Source of the DNA: Megachile rotundata
Taxonomy: Eukaryota; Arthropoda; Insecta; Hymenoptera; Megachilidae
DNA: 64,000 nt
Direction: 5' to 3'
NCBI RefSeq assembly: GCF_050947335.1
Contig: NW_027473494.1
Coordinates: forward strand, 186,001 to 250,000
Part shown: positions 25,700-40,015 of the stretch, one piece after another
Layout: each line of letters begins with the position of its first letter
Position numbering within the stretch: position 1 is the first letter of the stretch
Position numbers and translations under genes: made by a program
Notes under the pieces: model-generated
Seen by the model: only the letters and a program-made list of their open reading frames with translations
The model's database searches: none
What the model was told of the DNA's origin: nothing

Positions 25700-28355
25700 A
25701 TCGATCATATCTGCATAATATGGTTAATAATATGAGTTAGATTGATAATAGTGAGTGTAATAAGTATAGTAATTGTCGTTCTATCGATCATATTAGCATA
25801 ATATGGTTAATAATATGAGTTAGATTGATAATGATAAGAGTAATAAGTACAATAATTGTCGTTCTATCGATCATATAAGCATAATATGGCTAATAATATG
25901 AGTTAGATCGATAATGATAAGAGTAATAAGTACAATAATTGTCGTTCTATCGATCATATAAGCATAATATGGCTAATAATATGAGTTAGATCGATAATGA
26001 TAAGAGCAGTGAGTATAGTAATTGTCGTTCTATCGATCATATAAGCATAATATGGCTAATATTTTGAGTTAGATTGATAATAATAAGAGTAATAAGTATA
26101 GTAATTGTCGTTCTATCGATCATTTAAGCATAATATGGCTAATAATATGAGTTAGATTGATAACAATAAGAGTAATAAGTATAGTAATTGTCGTTCTATC
26201 GATCATATAAGCATAATATGGCTAATAATATGAGTTAGATTGATAACAATAAGAGTAATAAGTATAGTAATTGTCGTTCTATCGATCATATAAGCATAAT
26301 ATGGCTAACAATATGAGTTAGGTTGATAATAATAAGCGTAATAAATATAGTAAATGTCGTGCTATCGATCATATCTGCATAATATGGCTAATAATATGAG
26401 TTCGATTGATAATAATAAGAGGAATGAGTACAGTAATTGTCGTTCTATCGATCATATAAGCATAATATGGCTAATAATATGAGTCAGGTTGATAATAATA
26501 AGAGTAATAAGTATAGTGATTGTCGTTCTCTCGATCATATAAGCATAATATGGCTAATAATATGAGTTAGGTTGATAATAATAAGAGTAATAAGTATAGT
26601 AAATGTCGTGCTATCGATCATATCTGCATAATATGGTTAATAATATGAGTTAGATTGATAATAGTGAGTGTAATAAGTATAGTAATTGTCGTTTTATCGA
26701 TCATATTAGCATAATATGGTTATTAATACGAGTTAGATTGATAATAGTGAGTGTAATAAGTATAGTAATTGTCGTTCTATCGATCATATTAGCATAATAT
26801 GGTTAATAATATGAGTTAGATTGATAATGATACGAGTAATAAGTACAATAATTGTCGTTCTATCGATCATATAAGCATAATATGGCTAATAATATGAGTT
26901 AGATCGATAATGATAAGAGTAATAAGTACAATAATTGTCGTTCTATCGATCATATAAGCATAATATGGCTAATAATATGAGTTAGATCGATAATGATAAG
27001 AGTAATAAGTACAATAATTGTCGTTCTATCGATCATATAAGCATAATATGGTTAATAATATGAGTTAGATTGATAATAGTGAGTGTAATAAGTATAGTAA
27101 TTGTCGTTCTATCGATCATATTAGCATAATATGGTTAATAATATGAGTTAGATTGATAACAATAAGAGTAATAAGTATAGTAATTGTCGTTCTATCGATC
27201 ATATTACCATAATATGGTTAATAACATGAGTTAGATTGATAATAATAAGAGTAATAGGTATAGTGATTGTCGTTCTATCGATCATATAAGCATAATATGG
27301 CTAATAATATGACTTAGATTGATAATAATAAGAGTAATAAGTATAGTAATTGTCGTTCTATCGATCATATCTGCATAATATGGTCAATAATATGAGTTAG
27401 ATTGATTATAATAAGAGTAATAAGTAAAGTAATTGTCGTTCTATCGATAATATACGCATAATATGGCTAATAATATGAGTTAGATTGATAATACTAAGAG
27501 TAGTGAGTATAGTAATTCTCGTTCTATCGATCATATAAGCATAATATGGCTAATAATATGAGTTAGATTGATAATAATAAGCGTAATAAGTATAGTAATT
27601 GTCGTTCTATCGATAATATAAGCATAATATGGCTAATAATATGAGTTAGATTTATAATAATAAGAGAAATAAGTATAGTAATTGTCGTTCTATCGATAAT
27701 ATAAGCATAATATGGCTAATAATATGAGTTAAGTAGATAATAATAAGTGTAATAAGTATAGTAATTGTCGTTCTATCGATCATATCTGCATAATATGGTT
27801 AATAATATGAGTTAGATTGATAATAGTGAGTGTAATAAGTATAGTAATTGTCGTTCTATCGATCATATTAGCATAATATGGTTAATAATATGAGTTAGAT
27901 TGATAACAATAAGAGTAATAAATATAGTAATTGTCGTTCTATCGATCATATTAGCATAATATGGTTAATAACATGAGTTAGATTGATAATAATAAGAGTA
28001 ATAAGTATAGTGATTGTCGTTCTATCGATCATATAAGCATAATATGGCTGATAATATGAGTTAGATTGATAATAATAAGAGCAGTGAGTATAGTAATTGT
28101 CGTTCTATCGATCATATAAGCATAATATGGCTAATATTTTGAGTTAGATTGATAATAATAAGAGTAATAAGTATAGTAATTGTCGTTCTATCGATCATTT
28201 AAGCATAATATGGCTAATAATATGAGTTAGATTGATAACAATAAGAGTAATAAGTATAGTAATTGTCGTTCTATCGATCATATAAGCATAATATGGTTAA
28301 TAATATGAGTTAGATTGATAACAATAAGAGTAATAAATATAGTAATTGTCGTGCT
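25700..28355 (+). repeat. 32-monomer (2656-bp) higher-order repeat, second region, copy 1
   Basis: First full period of a tandem repeat of 32 monomers. From about 25700 each stretch matches the sequence 2656 bp further on. Internal marks are ATTTTGAG at 26061, CTAACAATATGAG near 26305, GAGTCAGG at 26481, GATACGAG near 26828 and GTTAAGTAGATAATAATAAG near 27730. Upstream of 25700 the match is lost. In the stretches I compared, the copies differ by few or no bases. Confidence 0.88.
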
Positions 28356-31011
28356 ATCGATCATATCTGCATAATATGGTTAATAATATGAGTTAGATTG
28401 ATAATAGTGAGTGTAATAAGTATAGTAATTGTCGTTCTATCGATCATATTAGCATAATATGGTTAATAATATGAGTTAGATTGATAATGATAAGAGTAAT
28501 AAGTACAATAATTGTCGTTCTATCGATCATATAAGCATAATATGGCTAATAATATGAGTTAGATCGATAATGATAAGAGTAATAAGTACAATAATTGTCG
28601 TTCTATCGATCATATAAGCATAATATGGCTAATAATATGAGTTAGATCGATAATGATAAGAGCAGTGAGTATAGTAATTGTCGTTCTATCGATCATATAA
28701 GCATAATATGGCTAATATTTTGAGTTAGATTGATAATAATAAGAGTAATAAGTATAGTAATTGTCGTTCTATCGATCATTTAAGCATAATATGGCTAATA
28801 ATATGAGTTAGATTGATAACAATAAGAGTAATAAGTATAGTAATTGTCGTTCTATCGATCATATAAGCATAATATGGCTAATAATATGAGTTAGATTGAT
28901 AACAATAAGAGTAATAAGTATAGTAATTGTCGTTCTATCGATCATATAAGCATAATATGGCTAACAATATGAGTTAGGTTGATAATAATAAGCGTAATAA
29001 ATATAGTAAATGTCGTGCTATCGATCATATCTGCATAATATGGCTAATAATATGAGTTCGATTGATAATAATAAGAGGAATGAGTACAGTAATTGTCGTT
29101 CTATCGATCATATAAGCATAATATGGCTAATAATATGAGTCAGGTTGATAATAATAAGAGTAATAAGTATAGTGATTGTCGTTCTCTCGATCATATAAGC
29201 ATAATATGGCTAATAATATGAGTTAGGTTGATAATAATAAGAGTAATAAGTATAGTAAATGTCGTGCTATCGATCATATCTGCATAATATGGTTAATAAT
29301 ATGAGTTAGATTGATAATAGTGAGTGTAATAAGTATAGTAATTGTCGTTTTATCGATCATATTAGCATAATATGGTTATTAATACGAGTTAGATTGATAA
29401 TAGTGAGTGTAATAAGTATAGTAATTGTCGTTCTATCGATCATATTAGCATAATATGGTTAATAATATGAGTTAGATTGATAATGATACGAGTAATAAGT
29501 ACAATAATTGTCGTTCTATCGATCATATAAGCATAATATGGCTAATAATATGAGTTAGATCGATAATGATAAGAGTAATAAGTACAATAATTGTCGTTCT
29601 ATCGATCATATAAGCATAATATGGCTAATAATATGAGTTAGATCGATAATGATAAGAGTAATAAGTACAATAATTGTCGTTCTATCGATCATATAAGCAT
29701 AATATGGTTAATAATATGAGTTAGATTGATAATAGTGAGTGTAATAAGTATAGTAATTGTCGTTCTATCGATCATATTAGCATAATATGGTTAATAATAT
29801 GAGTTAGATTGATAACAATAAGAGTAATAAGTATAGTAATTGTCGTTCTATCGATCATATTACCATAATATGGTTAATAACATGAGTTAGATTGATAATA
29901 ATAAGAGTAATAGGTATAGTGATTGTCGTTCTATCGATCATATAAGCATAATATGGCTAATAATATGACTTAGATTGATAATAATAAGAGTAATAAGTAT
30001 AGTAATTGTCGTTCTATCGATCATATCTGCATAATATGGTCAATAATATGAGTTAGATTGATTATAATAAGAGTAATAAGTAAAGTAATTGTCGTTCTAT
30101 CGATAATATACGCATAATATGGCTAATAATATGAGTTAGATTGATAATACTAAGAGTAGTGAGTATAGTAATTCTCGTTCTATCGATCATATAAGCATAA
30201 TATGGCTAATAATATGAGTTAGATTGATAATAATAAGCGTAATAAGTATAGTAATTGTCGTTCTATCGATAATATAAGCATAATATGGCTAATAATATGA
30301 GTTAGATTTATAATAATAAGAGAAATAAGTATAGTAATTGTCGTTCTATCGATAATATAAGCATAATATGGCTAATAATATGAGTTAAGTAGATAATAAT
30401 AAGTGTAATAAGTATAGTAATTGTCGTTCTATCGATCATATCTGCATAATATGGTTAATAATATGAGTTAGATTGATAATAGTGAGTGTAATAAGTATAG
30501 TAATTGTCGTTCTATCGATCATATTAGCATAATATGGTTAATAATATGAGTTAGATTGATAACAATAAGAGTAATAAATATAGTAATTGTCGTTCTATCG
30601 ATCATATTAGCATAATATGGTTAATAACATGAGTTAGATTGATAATAATAAGAGTAATAAGTATAGTGATTGTCGTTCTATCGATCATATAAGCATAATA
30701 TGGCTGATAATATGAGTTAGATTGATAATAATAAGAGCAGTGAGTATAGTAATTGTCGTTCTATCGATCATATAAGCATAATATGGCTAATATTTTGAGT
30801 TAGATTGATAATAATAAGAGTAATAAGTATAGTAATTGTCGTTCTATCGATCATTTAAGCATAATATGGCTAATAATATGAGTTAGATTGATAACAATAA
30901 GAGTAATAAGTATAGTAATTGTCGTTCTATCGATCATATAAGCATAATATGGTTAATAATATGAGTTAGATTGATAACAATAAGAGTAATAAATATAGTA
31001 ATTGTCGTGCT
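28356..31011 (+). repeat. 32-monomer higher-order repeat, second region, copy 2
   Basis: Second full period. GAGTCAGG is at 29137, exactly 2656 after 26481. ATTTTGAG marks are at 28717 and 30792. The pair of ATTTTGAG units 581 bp (7 monomers) apart, at 28136 and 28717, straddles the border of copies 1 and 2 and shows a smaller duplication nested within the period: 32 = 25 + 7. Confidence 0.88.
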
Positions 31012-33867
31012 ATCGATCATATCTGCATAATATGGTTAATAATATGAGTTAGATTGATAATAGTGAGTGTAATAAGTATAGTAATTGTCGTTCTATCGAT
31101 CATATTAGCATAATATGGTTAATAATATGAGTTAGATTGATAATGATAAGAGTAATAAGTACAATAATTGTCGTTCTATCGATCATATAAGCATAATATG
31201 GCTAATAATATGAGTTAGATCGATAATGATAAGAGTAATAAGTACAATAATTGTCGTTCTATCGATCATATAAGCATAATATGGCTAATAATATGAGTTA
31301 GATCGATAATGATAAGAGCAGTGAGTATAGTAATTGTCGTTCTATCGATCATATAAGCATAATATGGCTAATATTTTGAGTTAGATTGATAATAATAAGA
31401 GTAATAAGTATAGTAATTGTCGTTCTATCGATCATTTAAGCATAATATGGCTAATAATATGAGTTAGATTGATAACAATAAGAGTAATAAGTATAGTAAT
31501 TGTCGTTCTATCGATCATATAAGCATAATATGGCTAATAATATGAGTTAGATTGATAACAATAAGAGTAATAAGTATAGTAATTGTCGTTCTATCGATCA
31601 TATAAGCATAATATGGCTAACAATATGAGTTAGGTTGATAATAATAAGCGTAATAAATATAGTAAATGTCGTGCTATCGATCATATCTGCATAATATGGC
31701 TAATAATATGAGTTCGATTGATAATAATAAGAGGAATGAGTACAGTAATGGTCGTTCTATCGATCATATAAGCATAATATGGCTAATAATATGAGTCAGG
31801 TTGATAATAATGAGAGTAATAAGTATAGTGATTGTCGTTCTCTCGATCATATAAGCATAATATGGCTAATAATATGAGTTAGGTTGATAATAATAAGAGT
31901 AATAAGTATAGTAAATGTCGTGCTATCGATCATATCTGCATAATATGGTTAATAATATGAGTTAGATTGATAATAGTGAGTGTAATAAGTATAGTAATTG
32001 TCGTTTTATCGATCATATTAGCATAATATGGTTATTAATACGAGTTAGATTGATAATAGTGAGTGTAATAAGTATAGTAATTGTCGTTCTATCGATCATA
32101 TTAGCATAATATGGTTAATAATATGAGTTAGATTGATAATGATACGAGTAATAAGTACAATAATTGTCGTTCTATCGATCATATAAGCATAATATGGCTA
32201 ATAATATGAGTTAGATCGATAATGATAAGAGTAATAAGTACAATAATTGTCGTTCTATCGATCATATAAGCATAATATGGCTAATAATATGAGTTAGATC
32301 GATAATGATAAGAGTAATAAGTACAATAATTGTCGTTCTATCGATCATATAAGCATAATATGGTTAATAATATGAGTTAGATTGATAATAGTGAGTGTAA
32401 TAAGTATAGTAATTGTCGTTCTATCGATCATATTAGCATAATATGGTTAATAATATGAGTTAGATTGATAACAATAAGAGTAATAAGTATAGTAATTGTC
32501 GTTCTATCGATCATATTACCATAATATGGTTAATAACATGAGTTAGATTGATAATAATAAGAGTAATAGGTATAGTGATTGTCGTTCTATCGATCATATA
32601 AGCATAATATGGCTAATAATATGACTTAGATTGATAATAATAAGAGTAATAAGTATAGTAATTGTCGTTCTATCGATCATATCTGCATAATATGGTCAAT
32701 AATATGAGTTAGATTGATTATAATAAGAGTAATAAGTAAAGTAATTGTCGTTCTATCGATAATATACGCATAATATGGCTAATAATATGAGTTAGATTGA
32801 TAATACTAAGAGTAGTGAGTATAGTAATTCTCGTTCTATCGATCATATAAGCATAATATGGCTAATAATATGAGTTAGATTGATAATAATAAGCGTAATA
32901 AGTATAGTAATTGTCGTTCTATCGATAATATAAGCATAATATGGCTAATAATATGAGCTAGATTTATAATAATAAGAGAAATAAGTATAGTAATTGTCGT
33001 TCTATCGATAATATAAGCATAATATGGCTAATAATATGAGTTAAGTAGATAATAATAAGTGTAATAAGTATAGTAATTGTCGTTCTATCGATCATATCTG
33101 CATAATATGGTTAATAATATGAGTTAGATTGATAATAGTGAGTGTAATAAGTATAGTAATTGTCGTTCTATCGATCATATTAGCATAATATGGTTAATAA
33201 TATGAGTTAGATTGATAACAATAAGAGTAATAAATATAGTAATTGTCGTTCTATCGATCATATTAGCATAATATGGTTAATAACATGAGTTAGATTGATA
33301 ATAATAAGAGTAATAAGTATAGTGATTGTCGTTCTATCGATCATATAAGCATAATATGGCTGATAATATGAGTTAGATTGATAATAATAAGAGCAGTGAG
33401 TATAGTAATTGTCGTTCTATCGATCATATAAGCATAATATGGCTAATATTTTGAGTTAGATTGATAATAATAAGAGTAATAAGTATAGTAATTGTCGTTC
33501 TATCGATCATTTAAGCATAATATGGCTAATAATATGAGTTAGATTGATAACAATAAGAGTAATAAGTATAGTAATTGTCGTTCTATCGATCATATAAGCA
33601 TAATATGGCTAATAATATGAGTTAGATTGATAACAATAAGAGTAATAAGTATAGTAATTGTCGTTCTATCGATCATATAAGCATAATATGGCTAACAATA
33701 TGAGTTAGGTTGATAATAATAAGCGTAATAAATATAGTAAATGTCGTGCTATCGATCATATCTGCATAATATGGCTAATAATATGAGTTAGATTGATAAT
33801 AATAAGAGGAATGAGTACAGTAATTGTCGTTCTATCGATCATATAAGCATAATATGGCTAATAATAT
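31012..33867 (+). repeat. 32-monomer higher-order repeat, second region, copy 3 (a 7-monomer segment lost)
   Basis: Third period. GAGTCAGG at 31793 is 2656 after 29137, but the next GAGTCAGG is at 33868, only 2075 bp (25 x 83) on. The missing seven units are the segment between paired ATTTTGAG marks: copies 1 and 2 end with a pair (28136/28717 and 30792/31373), whereas only one mark remains at 33448. Private changes include TAATGGTCG near 31747 and GAGCTAGATT near 32955. After 33868 the array switches to the AAGTTCAAG block. Confidence 0.87.
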
Positions 33868-34469
33868 GAGTCAGGTTGATAATAATAAGAGTAATAAGTA
33901 TAGTGATTGTCGTTCTCTCGATCATATAGGCATAATATGGCTAATAATATGAGTTAGGTTGATAATAATAAGAGTAATAAGTATAGTAAATGTCGTGCTA
34001 TCGATCATATCTGCATAATATGGTTAATAATATGAGTTAGATTGATAATAGTGAGTGTAATAAGTATAGTAATTGTCGTTTTATCGATCATATTAGCATA
34101 ATATGGTTAATAACATGAGTTAGATTGATAATAGTAAGAGTAATAAGTATAGTGATTGTCGTTCTCTCGATCATATAAGCATAATATGGCTAATAATATG
34201 AGTTAGATCGATAATGATAAGAGTAATAAGTTCAAGAATTGTCGTTCTATCGATCATATAAGCATAATATGGTTAATAATATGAGTTAGATTGATAATAG
34301 TGAGTGTAATAAGTATAGTAATTGTCGTTCTATCGATCATATTAGCATAATATGGTTATTAATACGAGTTAGATTGATAATAATGAGAGTAATAAGTATA
34401 GTAATTGTCGTTCTATCGATCATATAAGCATAATATGGCTAATAATATGAGTTAGATTGATAATAGTGA
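33769..34469 (+). repeat. AAGTTCAAGAATTG block, copy 2
   Basis: Matches 24722-25422 at a shift of 9047 (109 x 83): GAGTCAGG at 33868 and AAGTTCAAGA at 34228. It overlaps the tail of the 32-monomer repeat. The array therefore has this block on both sides of the 32-monomer region, as if that region had expanded inside it. Confidence 0.85.
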
Positions 34470-35927
34470 GTGTAATAAGTATAGTAATTGTCGTTCTATC
34501 GATAATATAAGCATAATATGGCTAATAATATGAGTCAGGTTGATAATAATAAGAGTAATAAGTATAGTGATTGTCGTTCTCTCGATCATATTAGCATAAT
34601 ATGGCTAATAATATGAGTTAGGTTGATAATAATAAGAGTAATAAGTATAGTAAATGTCGTGCTATCGATCATATCTGCATAATATGGTTAATAATATGTG
34701 TTAGATTGATAATAGTGAGTGTAATAAGTATAGTAATTGTCGTTTTATCGATCATATTAGCATAATATGGTTAATAACATGAGTTAGATTGATAACAGTA
34801 AGAGTAATAAGTATAGTGATTGTCGTTCTATCGATCATATAAGCATAATATGGCTAATAATAAGACTTAGATTGATAATAATAAGAGTAATAAGTATAGT
34901 AAATGTCGTGCTATCGATCATATCTGCATAATATGGTTAATAATATGAGTTAGATTGATAATAGTGAGTGTAATAAGTATAGTAATTGTCGTTCTATCGA
35001 TCATATTAGCATAATATGGTTAATAATATGAGTTAGATTGATAATAATAAGAGTAATAAGTATAGTAATTGTCGTTCTATCGATCATATAAGCATAATAT
35101 GGCTAATAATATGAGTTAGATTGATAATAATAAGAGTAGTGAGTATAGTAATTGTCGTTCTATCGATCATATAAGCATAATATGGCTAATAATATGAGTT
35201 AGATTGATAATAAGAAGAGTAATAAGTATAGTAATTGTCGTTCTATCGATCATTTAAGCATAATATGGCTAATAATATGAGTTAGATTGATAACATTAAG
35301 AGTAATAAGTATAGTAATTGTCGTTCTATCGATGATATAAGCATAATATGGCTAATAATACGAGTTAGCTTGATAATATTACGAGTAATAAGTATAGTAA
35401 ATGTCGTGCTATCGATCATATCTGATTAATATGGTCAATAATATGAGTTAGATTGATAATAGTGAGTGTAATTAGTATAGTAATTGTCGTTCTATCGATC
35501 ATATTAGCATAATATGGTTAATAATATGAGTTAGATTGATAATAATAAGAGTAGTGAGTATAGTAATTGTCGTTCTATCGATCATATAAGCATAATATGG
35601 CTAATAATATGAGTTAGATTTATAATAATAAGAGTAATAGGAATAGTAATTGTCGTTCTATCGATCATATAAGCATAATATGGCTAATAATATGAGTTAG
35701 GTTGATAATAATAAGCGTAATAAATATAGTAAATGTCGTGCTATCGATCATATCTGCATAATATGGTTAATAATATGAGTTAGATTGATAATAGTGAGTG
35801 TAATAGGTATAGTAATTGTCGTTCTATCGATCATATGAGCATAATATGGGTAATAATATGAGTTGGATTGATAATGATAAGAGTAATGAGTATAGTAATT
35901 GTAGTTCTATCGATCATATAAGCATAA
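34470..35927 (+). repeat. Satellite stretch; includes the plus-strand partner of the left arm
   Basis: About 17.6 monomers. The segment at about 35012-35458 is the reverse complement of 1-447 at the left end, unit by unit. It shares the rare GATAATAAGAAGAG (35206), the AACATTAAGAG unit, the CGAGTTAGCTTGATAAT unit and GGTCAATAATATGAG (35432). Local oddities are ATCTGATTAATATGG near 35420 and TCGATGATATAAGC near 35330. Nothing but satellite was seen. Confidence 0.8.
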
Positions 35928-37270
35928 TATGTCTAATAATATGAGTTAGATTCATAATAATAAGAGTAATAAGTATAGTAATTGTCGTTCTATCGATCAT
36001 ATAAGCATAATATGGCTAATAATATGAGTTAGATCGATAATGATAAGAGTAATAAGTATAGTAATTGTCGTTCTATCGGTCATTTAAGCATAATATGGCT
36101 AATAATATGAGTTAGATTGATAATAATAAGAGTAATGAGTACAGTAATTGTCGTTCTATCGATCATATAAGCATAATGTGGCTAATAATATGAGTTAGAT
36201 TTATAACAATAAGAGTAATAAGTATAGTAGTTGTCGTTCTATCGATAATATAAGCATAATATGGCTAATAATATGAGTTAGGTAGATAATAATAAGAGTA
36301 ATAAGTATAGTGATTGTCTTTCTATCGATCATGTAAGCATAATATGGCTAATAATATGAGTTAGGTTGATAATATTACGAGTAATAAGTATAGTAAATGT
36401 CGTGCTATCGATCATATCTGCATAATATGGTTAATAATATGAGTTAGATTGATAATAGTGAGTGTAATAAGTATAGTAATTGTCGTTCTATCGATCATAT
36501 TAGCATAATATGGTTAATAATATGAGTTAGATTGATAATAATAAGAGTAATAAGTATAGTAATTGTCGTTCTATCGATCATATAAGCATAATATGGCTAA
36601 TAATATGAGTTAGATTGATAATAATAAGAGTAGTGAGTATAGTAATTGTCGTTCTATCGATCATATAAGCATAATATGGCTAAGAATATGAGTTAGATTG
36701 ATAACAATAAGAGTAATAAGTATAGTAATTGTCGTTCTATCGATCATATAAGCATAATATGGCTAATAATATGAGTTAGATCGATAATGATAAGAGTAAT
36801 AAGTACAATAATTGTCGTTCTATCGATCATATAAGCATAATATGGCTAATAATATGAGTTAGATCGATAATGATAAGAGTAATAAGTACAATAATTGTCG
36901 TTCTATCGATCATATAAGCATAATATGGTTAATAATATGAGTTAGATTGATAACAATAAGAGTAATAAGTATAGTAATTGTCGTTCTATCGATCATATTA
37001 GCATAATATGGTTAATAACATGAGTTAGATTGATAATAATAAGAGTAATAAGTATAGTGATTGTCGTTCTATCGATCATATAAGCATAATATGGCTAATA
37101 ATATGACTTAGATTGATAATAATAAGAGTAATAAGTATAGTAATTGTCGTTCTATCGATCATATCTGCATAATATGGTCAATAATATGAGTTAGATTGAT
37201 AATAATAAGAGTAATACGTAAAGTAATTGTCGTTCTATCGATAATATACGCATAATATGGCTAATAATAT
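35928..37270 (+). repeat. CTAAGAATATGAG cassette, last copy
   Basis: The anchor at 36680 is 196 units below that at 20412. The start TATGTCTAATAATATGAG lies 223 units, less the 2-bp deletion, below 17421. One monomer (the GATAATAGTGAGTG / TCTATTGATC unit) is missing compared with 17421-19066: the distance from the anchor to ATAACATGAG is 335 here and 418 there. I found no CTAAGAAT mark beyond this copy. Confidence 0.82.
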
Positions 37271-38929
37271 GAGTTAGATTGATAATACTAAGAGTAGTGA
37301 GTATAGTAATTGTCGTTCTATCGATCATATCTGCATAATATGGTCAATAATATGAGTTAGATTGATAATAATAAGAGTAATAAGTATAGTAATTGTCGTT
37401 CTATCGATAATATACGCATAATATGGCTAATAATGTGAGTTAGATTGATAATACTAAGAGTAGTGAGTATAGTAATTCTCGTTCTATCGATCACATAAGC
37501 ATAATATGGTTAATAATATGAGTTAGATTGATAACAATAAGAGTAATAAGTATAGTAATTGTCGTTCTATCGATCATATTAGCATAATATGGCTAATAAT
37601 ATGAGTTAGATTGATAACAATAAGAGTAATAAGTATAGTGATTGTCGTTCTATCGATCATATAAGCATAATATGGCTAATAATATGAGTTAGATTGATAA
37701 TAATAAGAGTAATGAGTATAGTAATTGTCGTTCTATCGATCATAATTGCATAATATGGATAATAATATGAGTTAGATTGATAATAGTGAGTGTAATAAAT
37801 ATAGTAATTGTCGTTCTATCGCTCATATAAGCACAATATGGCTAATAATATGAGTTAGATTGATAATAATAAGAGTAATAAGTATAGTGATTGTCGTTCT
37901 ATCGATCATATAACCATAATATGGCTAATAGCATGAGTTAGATTGATAATAATAAGAGTAATGAGTATAGTAATTGTCGTTCTATCGATCATATCTGCAT
38001 AATATGGTTAATAATATGAGTTAGATTGATAATAATAAGAGTAATAGGTATAGTAATTCTCGTTATATCGATCATATAAGCATAATATGGCTAATAGCAT
38101 GAGTTAGATTGATAATAATAAGAGTAATGAGTATAGTAATTGTCGTTCTATCGATCATATCTGCATAATATGGTTAATAATATGAGTTAGATTGATAATA
38201 ATAACAGTAATAAGTATAGTAATTGTCGTTCTCTCGATCATATAAGCATAATATGGCTAATAATATGAGTTAGGTTGATAATAATAAGAGTAATAAGTAT
38301 AGTAAATGTCGTTCTATCGATCATATCTGCATAATATGGTTAATAATATGAGTTAGATTGATAATAGTGAGTGTAATAAGTATAGTAATTGTCGTTTTAT
38401 CGATCATATTAGCATAATATGGTTAATAACATGAGTTAGATTGATAATAGTAAGAGTAATAAGTATAGTGATTGTCGTTCTATCGATCATATAAGCATAA
38501 TATGGCTAATAATATGAGTTAGATTGATAATAATAAGAGTAATAAGTATAGTAATTGTCGTTCTATCGATCATATCTGCATAATATGGTCAATAATATGA
38601 GTTAGATTGATGATAGTGAGTGTAATAAGTATAGTAATTGTCGTTCTATCGATCATATTAGCATAATATGGTTATTAATACGAGTTAGATTGATAATAAT
38701 GAGAGTAATAAGTATTGTAATTGTCGTTCTATCGATCATATAAGCATAATATGGCTAATAATATGAGTTAGATTGATAATAATAACAGTAATAAGTATAG
38801 TAATTGTCGTTCTATCGATAATATAAGCATAATATGGCTAATAATATGAGTCAGGTTGATAATAATAAGAGTAATAAGTATAGTGATTGTCGTTCTCTCG
38901 ATCATATGAGCATAATATGGCTAATAATA
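37271..38929 (+). repeat. Mosaic satellite stretch
   Basis: Twenty monomers that recombine variants from other zones: GGTCAATAATATG, ATACTAAGAG, CATAATTGCATAATATGG, TCGCTCATATAAGCAC, GTTATATCG and CTAATAGCATGAG. No long period stands out. No other kind of sequence is present. Confidence 0.78.
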
Positions 38930-40015
38930 TGAGTTAGATTGATAATACTAAGAGTAGTGAGTATAGTAATTCTCATTCTATCGATCATATAAGGATAATA
39001 TGGCTAATAATATGAGTTAGATTGATAATAATAAGCGTAATAAGTATAGTAATTGTCGTTCTATCGATAATATAAGCATAATATGGCTAATAATACGAGT
39101 TGGCTTGATAATAATACGAGTAATAAGTATAGTATATGTCGTGCTATCGATCATATCTGCATAATATGGCTAATAATATGAGTTAGATTGATAATAGTGA
39201 GTGTAATTAGTATAGCAATTGTCGTTCTATCGATCATATTAGCATAATATGGTTAATAATATGAGTTAGATTGATAATAATAAGAGTAATAAGTATAGTA
39301 ATTGTCGTTCTATCGATCATATAAGCATAATATGGCTAATAATATGAGTTAGATTGATAACATTAAGAGTAATAAGTATAGTAATTGTCGTTCTATCGAT
39401 CATATAAGCATAATATGGCTAATAATACGAGTTAGCTTGATAATAATACGAGTAATAAGTATAGTAAATGTCGTGCTATCGATCATATCTGCATAATATG
39501 GTTAATAATATGAGTTAGATTCATAATGATAAGAGTAGTGAGTATAGTAATTGTCGTTCTATCTATCATATAAGCATAATATGGCTAATATTATGAGTTA
39601 GATTGATAATAATAAGAGTAATAAGTATAGTAATTGTCGTTCTATCGATCATTTAAGCATAATATGGCTAATAATATGAGTTAGATTGATAACAATAAGA
39701 GTAATAAGTATAGTAATTGTCGTTCTATCGATCATATAAGCATAATATGGCTAATAATATGAGTTAGGTTGATAATAATAAGCGTAATAAATATAGTAAA
39801 TTTCGTGCTATCGATCATATCTGCATAATATGGTTAATAATATGAGCTAGATTGATAATAGTGAGTGTAATAAGTATAGTAATTGTCGTTCTAACGATCA
39901 TATGAGCATAATATGTGTAATAATATGAGATGGATTGATAATGATAAGAGTAATGAGTATAGTAATTGTAGTTCTATCGATCATATAAGCATAATATGTC
40001 TAATAATATGAGTTA
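38930..40015 (+). repeat. Block paired with 43246-44331
   Basis: Two parts match downstream at the same shift of 4316 (52 x 83). One is the TCTCATTCTATCG unit at 38971 (43287). The other is 39517-40015, which matches 43833-44331 and carries AGATTCATAATGATAAG, GTAAATTTCGTGC, GAGCTAGATTG and ATATGTGTAATAATATGAG (39911 and 44227). The centre, about 39080-39516, differs between the two. Confidence 0.75.
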
